Origin: Agapetus fuscipes
Taxonomy: Eukaryota > Arthropoda > Insecta > Trichoptera > Glossosomatidae
Assembly: GCA_951799405.1 (NCBI GenBank)
Contig: OX637336.1
Coordinates: 20,255,479 to 20,319,478, forward strand
Direction of reading: 5' to 3'
DNA length: 64,000 nt
Every line of letters begins with the position of its first letter. Position 1 is the stretch's first letter. This document shows, piece by piece, positions 44,106-54,477 of the stretch. Below the pieces are notes generated by a model that saw nothing but the letters and a program-made list of their open reading frames with translations, was not told the DNA's origin and ran no database searches. Position numbers and translations under genes: made by a program.

Positions 44106-45122
44106 CCTGAACCTTTGTTGCAGGGCTGTTAGCTGCGTAGTGTTGTGGTGTGTGTTGTGTTGGTTTTGTTTTGAGCACTGAATTGGACACTGAAAAAGAA
44201 ACCCGTTTCAATATACATACAATATGAAAAATATAAACCATTTACAAATAAACATCATTTTATTAAGAAGAAAAATGAAAACTGTTAGTATTTTCTTAAA
44301 TGAAAACAGAAAATATACTTAGTATTGCAACAGTGTAGGCGGCTTATTCCTGTCGGTTAGTGAGAGCAACACAATGCAAGCCGATAGTTATTATTTCAAA
44401 TTGTTTTTCAATAATAACCCGGCCTCAATTTTCATAAAAGTAATAATATTACGACATTGCGACCGCAGTGGAGAGGCCGGGTGATATGAAAAAGCGATTC
44501 GATGCAGGCGTAGGGTACCCAGTGCACTCAGAAGCGAGCATACCATAGAAGCTAAGAGATAAAGCCTGCCCGTATTCTAAGGAAATAAACTAATCATAAA
44601 TTTTTCAGAACTAGTTTTTTTACTGCATGGGTAGTCAGCCACTGCTTGAGAAAAATATTATGGTTCTTTTTTTAGCCGCTAAAAAGTAAAAAAAAACATG
44701 ATAATCGCCGAGGGAAGTGGCAAGCATCAAAATAATGCCTCTAAAACTGCAAGCGATTCCAGAGAGAAGAGAAAAGTCAATGTGAAAATAGCACGCTCTT
44801 TGTTGTTCATCAGTTATGTTACAAACTTATTAGTTTAATTTTTATTAGTTTAACATTTTAAAAACTATGAGCAATTACTTAATTGTTTTGATAGATCTCT
44901 TAATTGAAATAACGAGAAAAAAAAAACATTTTGACTTTAAAACTCGCACATGAAGAAGCAAGATTGATGGTTACCCCAGAGTTTTACACAAATAGTAAAC
45001 AAATGTCGCTGCTCCACCAATACAAACCGCCATGTTGAGTGCCTTATTTTTCTTATATTCCAAGTGACTACATACTTTCACCACAGTTTTATCAGCATCA
45101 TCCTCATCACTTTACCTTCACA
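44106..45122. other. Mostly unassigned
   Basis: 44690-44810 has short matches to the hAT-like element at 4132-5101 in inverse order (ACTCTTTGTTGTTCAT-like). 44440-44590 is GC-richer without a recognised family. Confidence 0.3.
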
Positions 45123-45160
45123 CTGAAGAAGCCCGTCGCAGACATAGGCAAAACGTCCGG
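45123..45160 (+). ncRNA. Hammerhead-like motif, one core base changed
   Basis: CTGAAGA, stem GCCC with a decayed partner, then AAAACGTC where GAAACGTC is expected. The stem III ACGT and cleavage C are present. It shares the flank CGGAAGCTCCAGC with 22204-22240. Confidence 0.45.
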
Positions 45161-45718
45161 AAGCTCCAGCTTCCACAAACCACAGCTAGAGATCGCGAAA
45201 AGCAGCTTACCAGCATCGTCAGGCCGTGGAAGCCTAAAACTCCTGTCTATAACACACCGCTTTTTTTTTTTTTCAATAAAAATTGACATCTAGTTTTTTC
45301 CAAGACATTTTAGATAATTTGAATTAAAAAATCAGCATATCTACCGTAAATACTCCATGCACGTAACTGATTTTGCTATGCACTATGAACCGGTACCTTT
45401 GCCTGCAGAATTCAGTTTTCCCACTAAGCCGACCCATAACAGTTGAGTTTTACAGCCGGCTCTGGTTGATATCAAATCTGCAGCGGAAAGAGCAACCAGT
45501 TTAAACGACTGCCTTCAAATAGCAAGCTTAACCCATTTATATTCAAGACCTATTTTCCCTTGCAAGAAACTGCAGCGACTGAGTTTGCTTGGCTTTCCAT
45601 CGGTTTTATTTTTTGCATCCACTGCAAGTTGCAACGGCAAATATTTTTCTTAATAAAATCAGAGTTGTTTACGTAATCAGAAAAAAATAACATAAAGAAA
45701 TGCATATTTAAATAATCA
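45161..45718. other. Unassigned stretch
   Basis: No frame, repeat or RNA that I can support. Confidence 0.3.
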
Positions 45719-45827
45719 GTGGCGAAGGGTGCCATACAACTCGATTCCCATCGGCTTCTCTTTTAAAATCAGGCAACAAAGTAGTTAAAAAATATAGGCA
45801 CAAAGTAAAAAAATACATTTGAGTCAT
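45719..45827 (+). mobile_element. CAGTGGC-type TIR element, left half
   Basis: It starts CAGTGGCGAAGGGTGCCATA and matches the first half of 46626-46859, then diverges at GAGTCATTCCATATGAAATC. Confidence 0.65.
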
Positions 45828-46625
45828 TCCATATGAAATCAACCAAAATATGTTTTTTTTTTTTTTTACCAACTCCGATTTTTCAAAAATTTGGTACACA
45901 GAAAGATACTACTTCAAATAGAAACTGTGATTTTTTAAAGATTTTTGTAATGAATTGTTTCTGAAATATGGGGTTACCAATATTTGACCCCGGGTGACCT
46001 CGTTTGCGTATCGCACCACGATTTTCTCAATAGATTCTTCCCTAATTATGCTACAGACCTCAATGAGGGCTCATTTTAAAGCTATTAAAAAGTTGTATCC
46101 AGAAAATATCATACACATACACTTTAACGGTAACATGTGGAGTTGTGTCTTCTTACATCTGTTGGAGGTTAAAGGTCGATAGCTAAAATATTCCATCTTG
46201 GATTGTGCTGTAACTTCACATTATTTAAGTACATACATTTATAAACAATTCCTGAAAATTTCAGCCTGTTATATTCAGGAGTTCTTTAGTAATAAATTAT
46301 TCTTTCTATAATATGTCAAGTAATATCTGCATTGTAGTGTCACTATAGGCCTACACAGCACAATTTTGTCCTGTATTTTAAATCCATCTTGTGTTTTCTG
46401 GACAAAATGTTGTCAATATTGTTCGGTTATACTTATGATGTTAGTGTTGATAAATGTGTTTACTTATAAGTTATATGTTAATTCCTCAATTCACATTTCT
46501 TTACATAACTTTTTCATTTGTGGTCTGACCGTACTTCTGCTTCAAACATTCAATTACTCGTGCAACTCTTCCTCTTTGATTCTTACAAGGAAATTCCGAA
46601 CTTCTTGTTCACTATGATTCTTAAT

Positions 46626-46859
46626 CAGTGGCAAAGGGTGCCGTACAACTCTATTCCCATCGGATTCCCTTTTAAAATGAGGCAGCAAAGTAGTTATAAA
46701 ATATAGACACAAAGTAAAAAAAATACATTTAAAACCAAAGAAACAATACGTATTTTTTCCCCATTGAAACCATGCAGTCTACATACTTTATTATCATTTT
46801 TGCCTCATTTTAAAAGGGAAACCGATGGGAATCGAGTTGTATGGCACCCTTCGCCACTG
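46626..46859. mobile_element. CAGTGGC-type TIR element, full copy (234 bp)
   Basis: Inverted ends of about 60 bp begin CAGTGGCAAAGGGTGCC and include TTCCCTTTTAAAATGAGGC. TTAA lies just outside the right end and one base outside the left end, which may be a target duplication. No coding content. Confidence 0.75.
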
Positions 46860-46875
46860 TTAAAATATTTATTTA

Positions 46876-47645
46876 TTGCACAATCATACAGTAGAAATGG
46901 ACTATCTAAGAAGTATGATTGGGAAAAAACGAAGTGACAGGGTGAGGAATGATTTTGTAAGAGAAGAATGTGGTGTAAGGGAAAGTGTGAAAGTGAAGAT
47001 TAAAAGAAGTATGTTAAGATGGTTCGGGCACTTGGAGAGAATGAGTGATGAAAGATTGACGAAGAAAGTATATGTTGCTAGAATAGATGGATGTCGTGGT
47101 AGAGGAAGACCGAGAAAAGTATGGAAGGATCAAATCTCTGAAATAGCGAATGAATGGGATATCCAGAGTCATAATAAAAGGAGGACTTGTATGAAAAAGG
47201 TTATGACTCTGGATGAAATGAAAGAAGTATGCAAGGACAGGAAGAAGTGGCGGCTAATCTGCAATGTTGATTTCTAATGTTGGTGTATTCATTTGCTACA
47301 TTTTTTGCATAGGAAATTTTTGACTTTTTTTGTATAGATTTCTTTGTAAGGTTTTGTTCTTTTTTATATTTAAATGTAATTTATTATTCATATTCCTTGA
47401 CTTATAGGTTGGTATTAGGCTGACCACCCATACTGTAAAAAATGGTTCACTTTGCCAATGTCACCCCTGTTTCAGGGAAGGTCGGCAAAAGTTGTGGGAC
47501 TTATGTTCATTTGAGGTTTGGATTTTATTTGTAAGTACACATTCAGCATTTGTAAGCGCGAACTACACTTGTTGGTTTGTGGGCATACATCTGAGAGCTT
47601 TAAATGAATATATCTTTGCAACTTAGATTATAGATTATAGATTAT
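46876..47645 (+). pseudogene. LINE-A 3' copy with clean frame, 3' UTR and T
   Basis: The frame from 46876 to the stop at 47277 starts at HTVEMDYLRSMIGKKRSDRV and includes RWFGHLERMSDERLTKKVYV and GRGRPRKVWKDQ. The 3' UTR is about 115 bp. T starts at about 47393 and ends in three ATTATAG repeats. This is the cleanest example of T as the LINE-A 3' end. Confidence 0.88.
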
Positions 47646-47879
47646 AGATACGAGAATTTATTTGTAGTAAAACTAACATTTCCAAATGCTTGAGTTTTCC
47701 ACAAATAACTTTATTTTGTGTTTTATGTTTTCTTGGAGAAGAGTTTTTTTTTAACGTGACATATTTGCAACTCCTAACCGCTTTGGCCCCGAAGGGAGCA
47801 TGTGCCGAAAAAAAAAAAATTATTTTTGTAGGTAATGAGGACAACCTTTTGCCAATTTTATTATTTGAAATGAGAGAGA

Positions 47880-48120
47880 GGTTGGTATGAGGTTGACCAC
47901 CCATAGGTACTGTAAAAAATGGTTCACTTTGCCAATGTCACTCCTGTTTCAGGGAAGGTCGGCAAGAGTTGCAGGGCTTATGTTCATTTGAGATTAGGTT
48001 TTTTTATATTGTAGGTCCACATGCTGCATGTGTGAGCGCGAAATTATGCGTGTCTGCTTGTGGGAATACATTTAATATGAATCTCAAATGATACATACTT
48101 TGCAGCTTAGATATAAATTT
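47880..48120 (+). mobile_element. T unit, TTAGATTTAG-tail subfamily, 5' clipped
   Basis: It begins at GTTGGTATGAGGTTGACCAC and ends at GCAGCTTAGATATAAATTTA. Confidence 0.75.
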
Positions 48121-48289
48121 AGAGTTTTCCCTATTCCCGAGGAATCTGATCCTGATTTCTTTGTACATTGCCTGTGGCATAATTTTTGCCATGGATTTAA
48201 TTTTTTTTCCCAAAAAAGATTTATTATAGAGAATGTAGAAATGAAATCGTCTACACAGTTTAAAAAAACAGTTATTTTCAACTTATAGG

Positions 48290-49015
48290 TCCGGTCGGTA
48301 GCTCAGTTGGTAGCGTGCTTGCATTCCATGCCGTGAGCTCGGGTTCGAATCCCACCGAGGGTTACTCAGCTTTTACAATAAATTTACCAGTCCTTTCGGA
48401 AGCTGTAAAATCCCTTTAGCTGAAGTGGTTTGCTCAAGACCTTACCCTTAAAAATGTACATAGATTCCATCTATCACCCGTGAGCTCGGGTTCGAATCCC
48501 ACCGAGGAGGGTGTCAGAAATGATTTCCTATTTCGGTGTTTATTTCAAACCCCATAATAAAAATACCGGCAAGGTTTACTCAGCCTTCACCAGAAATGAG
48601 TACCAGCCCCCTCGGGAGCTGGGAAACCCCCACTTCAACTGAAGTGGTTGGCGTAAGGCCGGCCCCCTTACCTGTAAAAATAAATAGGTTCAACTCGCCA
48701 CATGCGACCCCTTCGGGGATAACGCGGCAAGAAGTTACACTATATGTGTAGCTTAGTTGAAGTTGAAAAACATGCGATGTTTCCCGTTTCGGTGTTTATT
48801 CCAAAGCCCAAAATAAAATACCAGCAAGATTTACTTAGCCGTCACAAGAAATTAGTACTAGCCTCCTCAGGAGCTAGGAAACCCCTTCTTCAATTAAAGT
48901 GGTCGGGGTTAAGCCGGCCCCCTTACAGGTAAAAATAAAAATGTTCCCTCATCACATGCAAACCCTACGGGAAGAACGTTGCAAAAAGGTGTGTTATATG
49001 TGTAGCTTAGATGAA
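48290..49015 (+). mobile_element. Three SINE2 copies in a row
   Basis: 48290-48475: head CCGGTCGGTAGCTCAGTTGG, box B GGTTCGAATCCC, truncated body. 48476-48761: starts in box B and runs to the full 3' end TGTGTAGCTTAGTTG. 48765-49015: body and 3' end only, more diverged. Same orientation throughout. Confidence 0.8.
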
Positions 49016-49113
49016 ACACTTTAGCATAGTAATTGCGCACATCAAGAAGCATATTATACTTACCCTGACCATGTCATTTTATTCTCAAAATTAATAAAGA
49101 CGGACTGAAATAC

Positions 49114-49628
49114 TGTTATGTTATTTTACTAAATAACATATAAAAGAACATTCTCGAAGTGTGCAGTACCTATGTGCCGTGGACCGAACAGAGCCGAACG
49201 GTCACGGAAGCAGCCGGACTGCGCCGTGGGATCTGATCGGGCTGTCGATTATCGCTCGGCAGTCCTGGGCCAGACGTCGGCGACAAAGCACCAAGCACCC
49301 AAGCAACGGAGCTTCCTCCCGTTCTACTTGGAGCATCCGCCATCCAAGGCACTCACCTTGTAGACCAGAGACGGGAGCCTAGGAGCGCCCACCCAGGAGC
49401 TCCAACGTGTGGAGGCGTCCACCTCGTGAGCCGCCGCTAGCCTGGGGCGCTGCCCCAGGCCTTCAGTTCGGAACTCCAGTCAACAGAGTAGGGAGTGTTT
49501 TAGTGACAAGGAGCAGGTCAGGTCATTCCCTTATTTCCCCTTTTTTCCCCCATATTACTTAAGTAAATAAACCCTTATTTGTTCATGTTAAACTTATTTT
49601 TTAATATACAACCCTTCCCAGAATACAG
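49114..49628 (+). mobile_element. Solo LTR, family 2, CpG-rich
   Basis: It starts TGTTATGTTATTTTAC, has a TATA-like CATATAAAAGAAC (about 49137), a GC-rich middle (49180-49500) and AAATAAACC near 49566. It is the homologue of 17828-18373. AATAC precedes it (49109-49113) and occurs again at the right edge (CCCAGAATAC), a possible 5-bp duplication. Confidence 0.55.
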
Positions 49629-50049
49629 GTGAGCAACACAAAGAAAGAACCCCACGCCCTGAGAGTGATGCTGATGATAGCTAGCCGGAGTAAGTATCCT
49701 GTAGGTACATCCTGGGAGAGACCTTTCAATCTTAAACATAACAATACATAGTAGAACATATACAATAAAAATATGTACAGTCTAGAAAAAAACTCAAAAA
49801 TACGTACAGATATCAAAACAATGTTTTAGAAAGTAACAAAACAGTAATATTATTGTCTCTGCAGATATTGTGTCTGACCGCCACATGCTTTCTTTCTACT
49901 ATCATTATATTTATAGTCCCCCCACATGTACCAGCCTCTTCTCCGTACTATATCAGATGGTATTGCATGTACCCTCACGATTCTCAAATGCGTGGTCCAG
50001 AGTGGAACTGGATTCACACCGGGAAAGTACACAGTGTATAGTGGATAGT

Positions 50050-50365
50050 GGATACTGTAACTGTAACTGTAACTCTGTCGCCATTACGCTAGGGGTGGCC
50101 AGAGCCTCTGCAGAGTTGCCTCCATTTTTTCCTATCCTGACATACCTCTTTCAATTCCTTCATATCCATCACCTTTTTCATGCATTTTCTTCTTTTACGC
50201 TCACTTTGTATACCCCATTCTTTCACAATCTCCTCAATCTGATCACTCCATACTTTTCTCGGTCATCCCTTCCCTCTTTTTCCTTTCACACTTTATTTGT
50301 ATACATACTTTGTCAGTCTATCATCTTTCATTCTTTCCACATGCCCAAACCATCTATTTTAGGAT
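50050..50365 (-). pseudogene. LINE-C 3' end
   Basis: TAACTG-type tail (50057-50075), short UTR, then minus-strand codons for KVMDMKELKEV, EWGIQSERKRRKCMKK and GHVERMKDDRLTKYVYK-like sequence. Truncated and frameshifted. Confidence 0.7.
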
Positions 50366-50459
50366 AGTCATCTATTTTATGAGGCTAGTTCAAATAACCG
50401 TTCATTTCTTACTTTCTCAGTCTTTGTCAGTCAATGCTATCCTTCTGGATTAAACATTA

Positions 50460-50655
50460 GTCTATAATAATCTATAACCTATATTGCAAATATATATAAA
50501 TTGCATTTAGGATTTACATTAAATGCACAAAACCCCAATTTTAAATGAATATAAGCCTTGCAACTCTTGCCGACCATCCCTGAAACAGGTGTGACTTTGG
50601 CAAAGTGAACCATTTTTTTTGCTGTATGGGTTGTCAGCCTCATACCGACCTTGAA
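50460..50655 (-). mobile_element. T unit, internally deleted
   Basis: Minus strand; the core and 3' end are present but the middle (ACATGCGGCATG region) is missing. Confidence 0.65.
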
Positions 50656-50689
50656 GTCTAGAAAAAGATAAAGCACTTATCACTTACCT

Positions 50690-51662
50690 TTTTACTATTT
50701 ATCACTAATTACTTACCTTTTTTCCACTCACCGCTTACCGCTCTTTAGTCGCAGCTTACCGCTTACCGCTTACCGCTAACCGCTAGCAGCTTACTGCTTA
50801 GCACTTGCCACTAACCGCTTACTGCTTATCGTTACCTATTATCCATTATCCATTAACGCTTACCGCTTACCACTTACCGTTTACTAGTCGCAACTTAGCG
50901 CTGACCTCATACCGCTTACCACTTACCGTTTACTAGTCGCAACTTAGCGCTAACCTCATACCGCTTACCACTTACCACTATCAGCTTACCGTTTACCGCT
51001 TATCGCTTACCGCTTATCGTTTACGGCTTACCGCTAACAGCTAACAACTTACCGCTTACCGCTAGCAGCTAACCGCTAACCGCTTATCACTAACCGCTAG
51101 CAGCTTACTGCTTAGCACTTGCCACTAACCGCTTACTGCTTATCGTTACCTATTATCCATTATCCATTAACGCTTACCGCTTACCACTTACCGTTTACTA
51201 GTCGCAACTTAGCGCTGACCTCATACCGCTTACCACTTACCACTATCAGCTTACCGCTTACTGCTTATCGCTTACCTATTATCCATTATCCATTAACGCT
51301 TACCGCTTACCACTTACCGTTTACTAGTCGCAGCTTACCGTTTACCTCATACCAGTTACCACATACCACTATCAGCTTACCGCTTACCGCTTATCGCTTA
51401 CCGCTTATCGTTTACGGCTTACCGCTAACGGCTAACAGTTTACCGCTTACCACTTACCGTTTACTAGTCGCAACTTAGCGCTAACCTCATACCGCTTACC
51501 ACTTACCACTATCAGCTTACCGCTTATCGCTTACCGCTTATCGTTTACGGCTTACCGCTAACGGCTAACAGCTTACCGCTTACCGCTAACAGCTAACCGC
51601 TTACCGCTTATCACTAACAGATTACCGCTTATCACTTACAGCTTGCCACTTGCCACTGACCA
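50690..51662. repeat. CGCTTAC-type minisatellite with higher-order duplication
   Basis: Close variants of a 6-7 bp unit (CGCTTAC, CGCTAAC, CACTTAC, CGTTTAC) fill about 970 bp. A longer block with CTAGCAGCTTACTGCTTAGC and ATTATCCATTATCCATTAAC at 50783-50930 recurs at 51097-51245 (offset about 314 bp) and partly at 51265-51335. An open frame through it has a periodic LPLTAYRLP-like translation and is not a gene. Confidence 0.92.
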
Positions 51663-51984
51663 CTTATAACAAACCCACTGTACGTCCTTTTCTGTAGCAG
51701 ATTTTACTGCTGGCTCGTAAGTAAGCCGCCACACCAAACAGCGGCGGGGGAGTGATTCCCGAAAACAAGGATTATTTCTGTTTTTCTGGTTCGAGTCCCC
51801 GGGCGGCCATCTTTTAGGATTTCCTAACGCGTTTCCAGGCAGGTAGGTACATGCTCCCCGTGTGAAATGTGAAACAAGCAACGTAGATTTGTTAACGGCT
51901 TACACAATACCATCAATTAATTCACTTTTGTTTTATCTTGAATAAAAAGAGACCATATTATCAATCTATAATATGTAAACTTAG
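51663..51984. other. Unassigned; isolated box-B-like sequence
   Basis: GGTTCGAGTCCCCGGGCGGCC at 51789-51809 resembles a tRNA T-arm, but no box A or SINE body could be tied to it. Confidence 0.3.
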
Positions 51985-52235
51985 TTGAAAAAATATGTCT
52001 TGTCTTGTCTTTTATCCTGCCGCCATTTCTTTAGGGGTGTCCGGTACCTCCACACAAGTGCCTCCACTTGACTCTGTCCTTGCATAAACTTCTTTCATCT
52101 CATCTAGTGTCATCACTCTTTTCATGCACGCTCTTCTCTTGTTTCTACTCTGTAAATTCCATTCAATCGCCATCTCACTTATCTGATCAATCCATTCTTT
52201 CCTAGGTCTTCCCCTTCCACGCTTACCTAAGTCAA
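51985..52235 (-). pseudogene. LINE-D 3' end
   Basis: TTGTC/AAGAC tail, UTR with GGTACCGGACACCCCTAAAG, then minus-strand codons for KDRVKWRHLCGG and RVMTLDEMKEV. Truncated near GKRGRGRPRKEW. Confidence 0.7.
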
Positions 52236-52294
52236 CATTTAAAATTCATATAACATGCATGCCCACAAACAGACACGTTTTAATATTTTTAAGG

Positions 52295-52410
52295 GTTTGG
52301 TGGTTTACACAGTGAAAGTCCATTGTATATTAATTAAATACACAAAGTTTTAATTCATCTTATTTATTTTTGTCTAGCACTTTCGCCTACAAGGCATCAT
52401 CAGGACAAAG
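52295..52410 (-). mobile_element. Hammerhead element of the CACAGTGAAAGTCCAT family
   Basis: GGTTTACACAGTGAAAGTCC at the left edge and a hammerhead at the right. It corresponds to one arm plus ribozyme of the hairpin at 9660-9855. Confidence 0.7.
52369..52409 (-). ncRNA. Hammerhead ribozyme motif, best copy
   Basis: Minus strand: stem I TTTGTC/GACAAA (6 bp), CTGATGA, stem II GCC-TTGTA-GGC, GAA, stem III AGTGCT (A-U and G-C pairs, UG loop), cleavage base A. Every invariant position is present and stem I is the longest in the window. Minimal hammerheads with such short stem III occur in Penelope-like retroelements; some act as dimers. Confidence 0.72.
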
Positions 52411-52770
52411 ATATGTAACATTGGGGGTTCACATTACATGCATTCTCACAAGCAGACACGTACAAGTACGAGCTTGCACATGCCGCATGCGAACCTACAA
52501 CATGCAACTCTTGCTGACCTTTCCCAAAACATTGGTGATATTGGCAAAGTGAACCATTTTCTACAGCATGGGTAGTCAGCCACATACCAACCTATAAGTC
52601 AAGGAATCTATACAATAAAAAGCATTTTAGACATAAACAAATGGATAAAAATTAAAATCAAATACAAAATACAAAATTCTAATTTAAAATGTACAAAAAT
52701 TGGAAAACTTGAGAAACCCTAGCCCTAGCCGCCAGCAAAACAGATCAACCGCCATTTCTTTCTGTCTCCT
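52411..52770 (-). mobile_element. T unit and LINE-A end remnant
   Basis: 52411-52605 is a T (minus, starting TTCCTTGACTTATAGG). About 130 bp further (52720-52770) are codons of the LINE-A C-terminus (RKKWRLICFAG-like). Together they form a decayed LINE-A 3' end. Confidence 0.65.
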
Positions 52771-52892
52771 TGATGACGTAATTTTTTTTGTCATCATGTG
52801 TGTCGACTCTATTTTAAGGAATTCGCGTCCATGGCCGCGACACGTTCTGAGAAAACAACAGGTCCTGTCCTTTACCCCATCCTGCACTTATC

Positions 52893-52985
52893 CCCCCCTT
52901 GAGGGTAGGTTGCTAGAAGAGGGGAGGTCCCACCCCTATCCACCCCCTGAGAGGAGGTCTAGAAGGCAGGAGAGGTCCTACCCAT
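52893..52985. repeat. GC-rich repeat, partner at 54058-54120
   Basis: GAGGTCCCACCCCTATCC, CACCCCCTGAGAGGAGGTC and related phrases also occur at 54058-54120. Function unknown. Confidence 0.55.
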
Positions 52986-53119
52986 TGATCAATAACATAG
53001 AGGAGCAGAAACTAACTTACTGCAGTGATACATACTGATGCAAACGTATGAGTTCGTGTGGACGTGAGCCTAGGCACGCTGATTGGCGTGTATGATGTCT
53101 CTGGTATAGTGTGGAAAAA

Positions 53120-53300
53120 TCTAATCTAAATCTAAATCTAAGTTGAAAAGATATGTGTCATTTGAGATTCATATAAAATGCATCCCCACAAGCAGACACG
53201 CATAATTTCGCGTTCACACATGCCGCATGTGGACCTAAAATATAAAAACCCAATCTCAAATGAACATAAGCCCTGCAACTCTTGCCGACCTTCCCTGAAA
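53120..53300 (-). mobile_element. T unit, 5' end replaced
   Basis: Minus strand: tail of three TAGATT repeats, middle and part of the core, ending at TTCCCTGAAACA where another repeat begins. Confidence 0.65.
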
Positions 53301-53640
53301 CAATACTGTAGTATAATCCATTATGAAAGTAGATGTACCTCTCCTGTCTCCTGAAGACGTTAGCTACGTCGCTAACGAAACGTCGAGAAACGGAACGCAA
53401 GTTCTCTTATAACAGTTCGTCTTATATCTGATTAATAAATTTCAACTGTGTAGTTATTATTGTAAATATGTCTAATGACCGTAATTCCAACCTATACCTA
53501 CTTAACAATGCAAGAATCGTCTCTGCCGCATATATATATACATATGAGCAAAGATTGTGTGGGACAGACAGAGTCACTTTGACCATTGTGACGTGAAGAC
53601 CTGTAGGCAGAGAGTGAAGAGTGAACAGTATGTTTTGTGA
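53300..53640 (+). repeat. Repeat shared with 10505-10671, carrying a hammerhead segment
   Basis: The outer parts match 10505-10671 (GTATAATCCATTATGAAAGT; AAGAATCGTCTCTGCCGCA). The middle (about 53335-53500), with the hammerhead motif, is absent from the other copy. Confidence 0.55.
53347..53388 (+). ncRNA. Hammerhead ribozyme motif, strong stem II
   Basis: Stem I TCTC/GAGA, CTGAAGA (53351-53357), stem II GTTAGC/GCTAAC (6 bp), GAA, stem III ACGT (self-complementary, too short for a monomer loop), cleavage base C at 53384. The core is complete. The geometry suggests that any activity would need a dimer. Confidence 0.62.
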
Positions 53641-54250
53641 AAAATAAATTTAAATCGCATTTTTTTTAAAAGAACCCCAAGTCAAATCAAAACAATACTT
53701 AGGCCCACATTTCTCTCAGTCCTGTCAAACATTGCAGTGTCGTAGTCATACAAAACATGTTTTTACGTGTCAAATTCTTTGCTTTTTTACTTTTTTCATT
53801 TTGTGTTTTGACACATAATTTATAACACACGCCTTAATGTTTTAATATAATGCCCTTGTCCTTTGAAATTCGTAAAATTTATCGATCTATTTTTGGACTG
53901 GTTTCGACATAGTACGCACGTGGCAATGTCGCCACCTTTTTATAAACATTTTTATATTTAACCGTGCTTTTTTGTACACATGAAAATGCTTTTGAGTGGA
54001 GTGAAGAATAGTGTCTATTTTAGTTAAAATATTTTCTAGTACACAGATATCATAAGTCAAAGTTCCCACCCCTACCCGCCCCCTAAGAGGAGGTCCTGAG
54101 GGGAAAGGAGGTTCCAGAACCACGCAAGGTCAACTACATTAAAGCTACCCCCAGCGGCTGCAACTAACGGCCGGAGGGGCAGTGTTTCATTCTAATACAT
54201 TGAAAACCAACTGACTCATCGAAATATTACTATGATGTATTCCTTGACTA

Positions 54251-54475
54251 TTCGGCCCCTTCATGAATGTTTGGCTTATGTCCATCAGAGGTAATTTCAC
54301 ATGAACAATGTTCGCATGTGTACTGGACAAATGCGTCCTATGAAAACTGAAAATTTATTTTCAAAATATGTTTTTCTCTTCGCTCAGATTGTGTAGAATG
54401 TGATTCTTAAGACAATATCATTGAAAGGTCATCTTTGAATGAATTGGTATGTAAGCAAAACGAGCAATGAGGGCT
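54251..54475 (+). mobile_element. M element, diverged
   Basis: Left end CCCCTTCATGAATGTTTGGC, M body, and a decayed right end (GCAAAACGAGCAATGAGGGC). Confidence 0.6.
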
Positions 54476-54477
54476 TA

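Noticed and set aside
48290..48360. Possible tRNA gene
   Set aside because: It is a SINE2 head; the same head recurs at 32256, 60640 and 63955 with SINE bodies.
19312..49720. CTGATGATGATAATGG and CTGATGATAGC as hammerhead starts
   Set aside because: No GAA core follows; the shared sequence is some other dispersed repeat.
49869..50367. 165-codon open frame
   Set aside because: Its second half is the antisense of LINE-C and its first half has no recognisable motif.
51119..51478. 119-codon open frame with repeated LPLTAYRLP-like peptides
   Set aside because: It is a by-product of the CGCTTAC minisatellite, not a gene.
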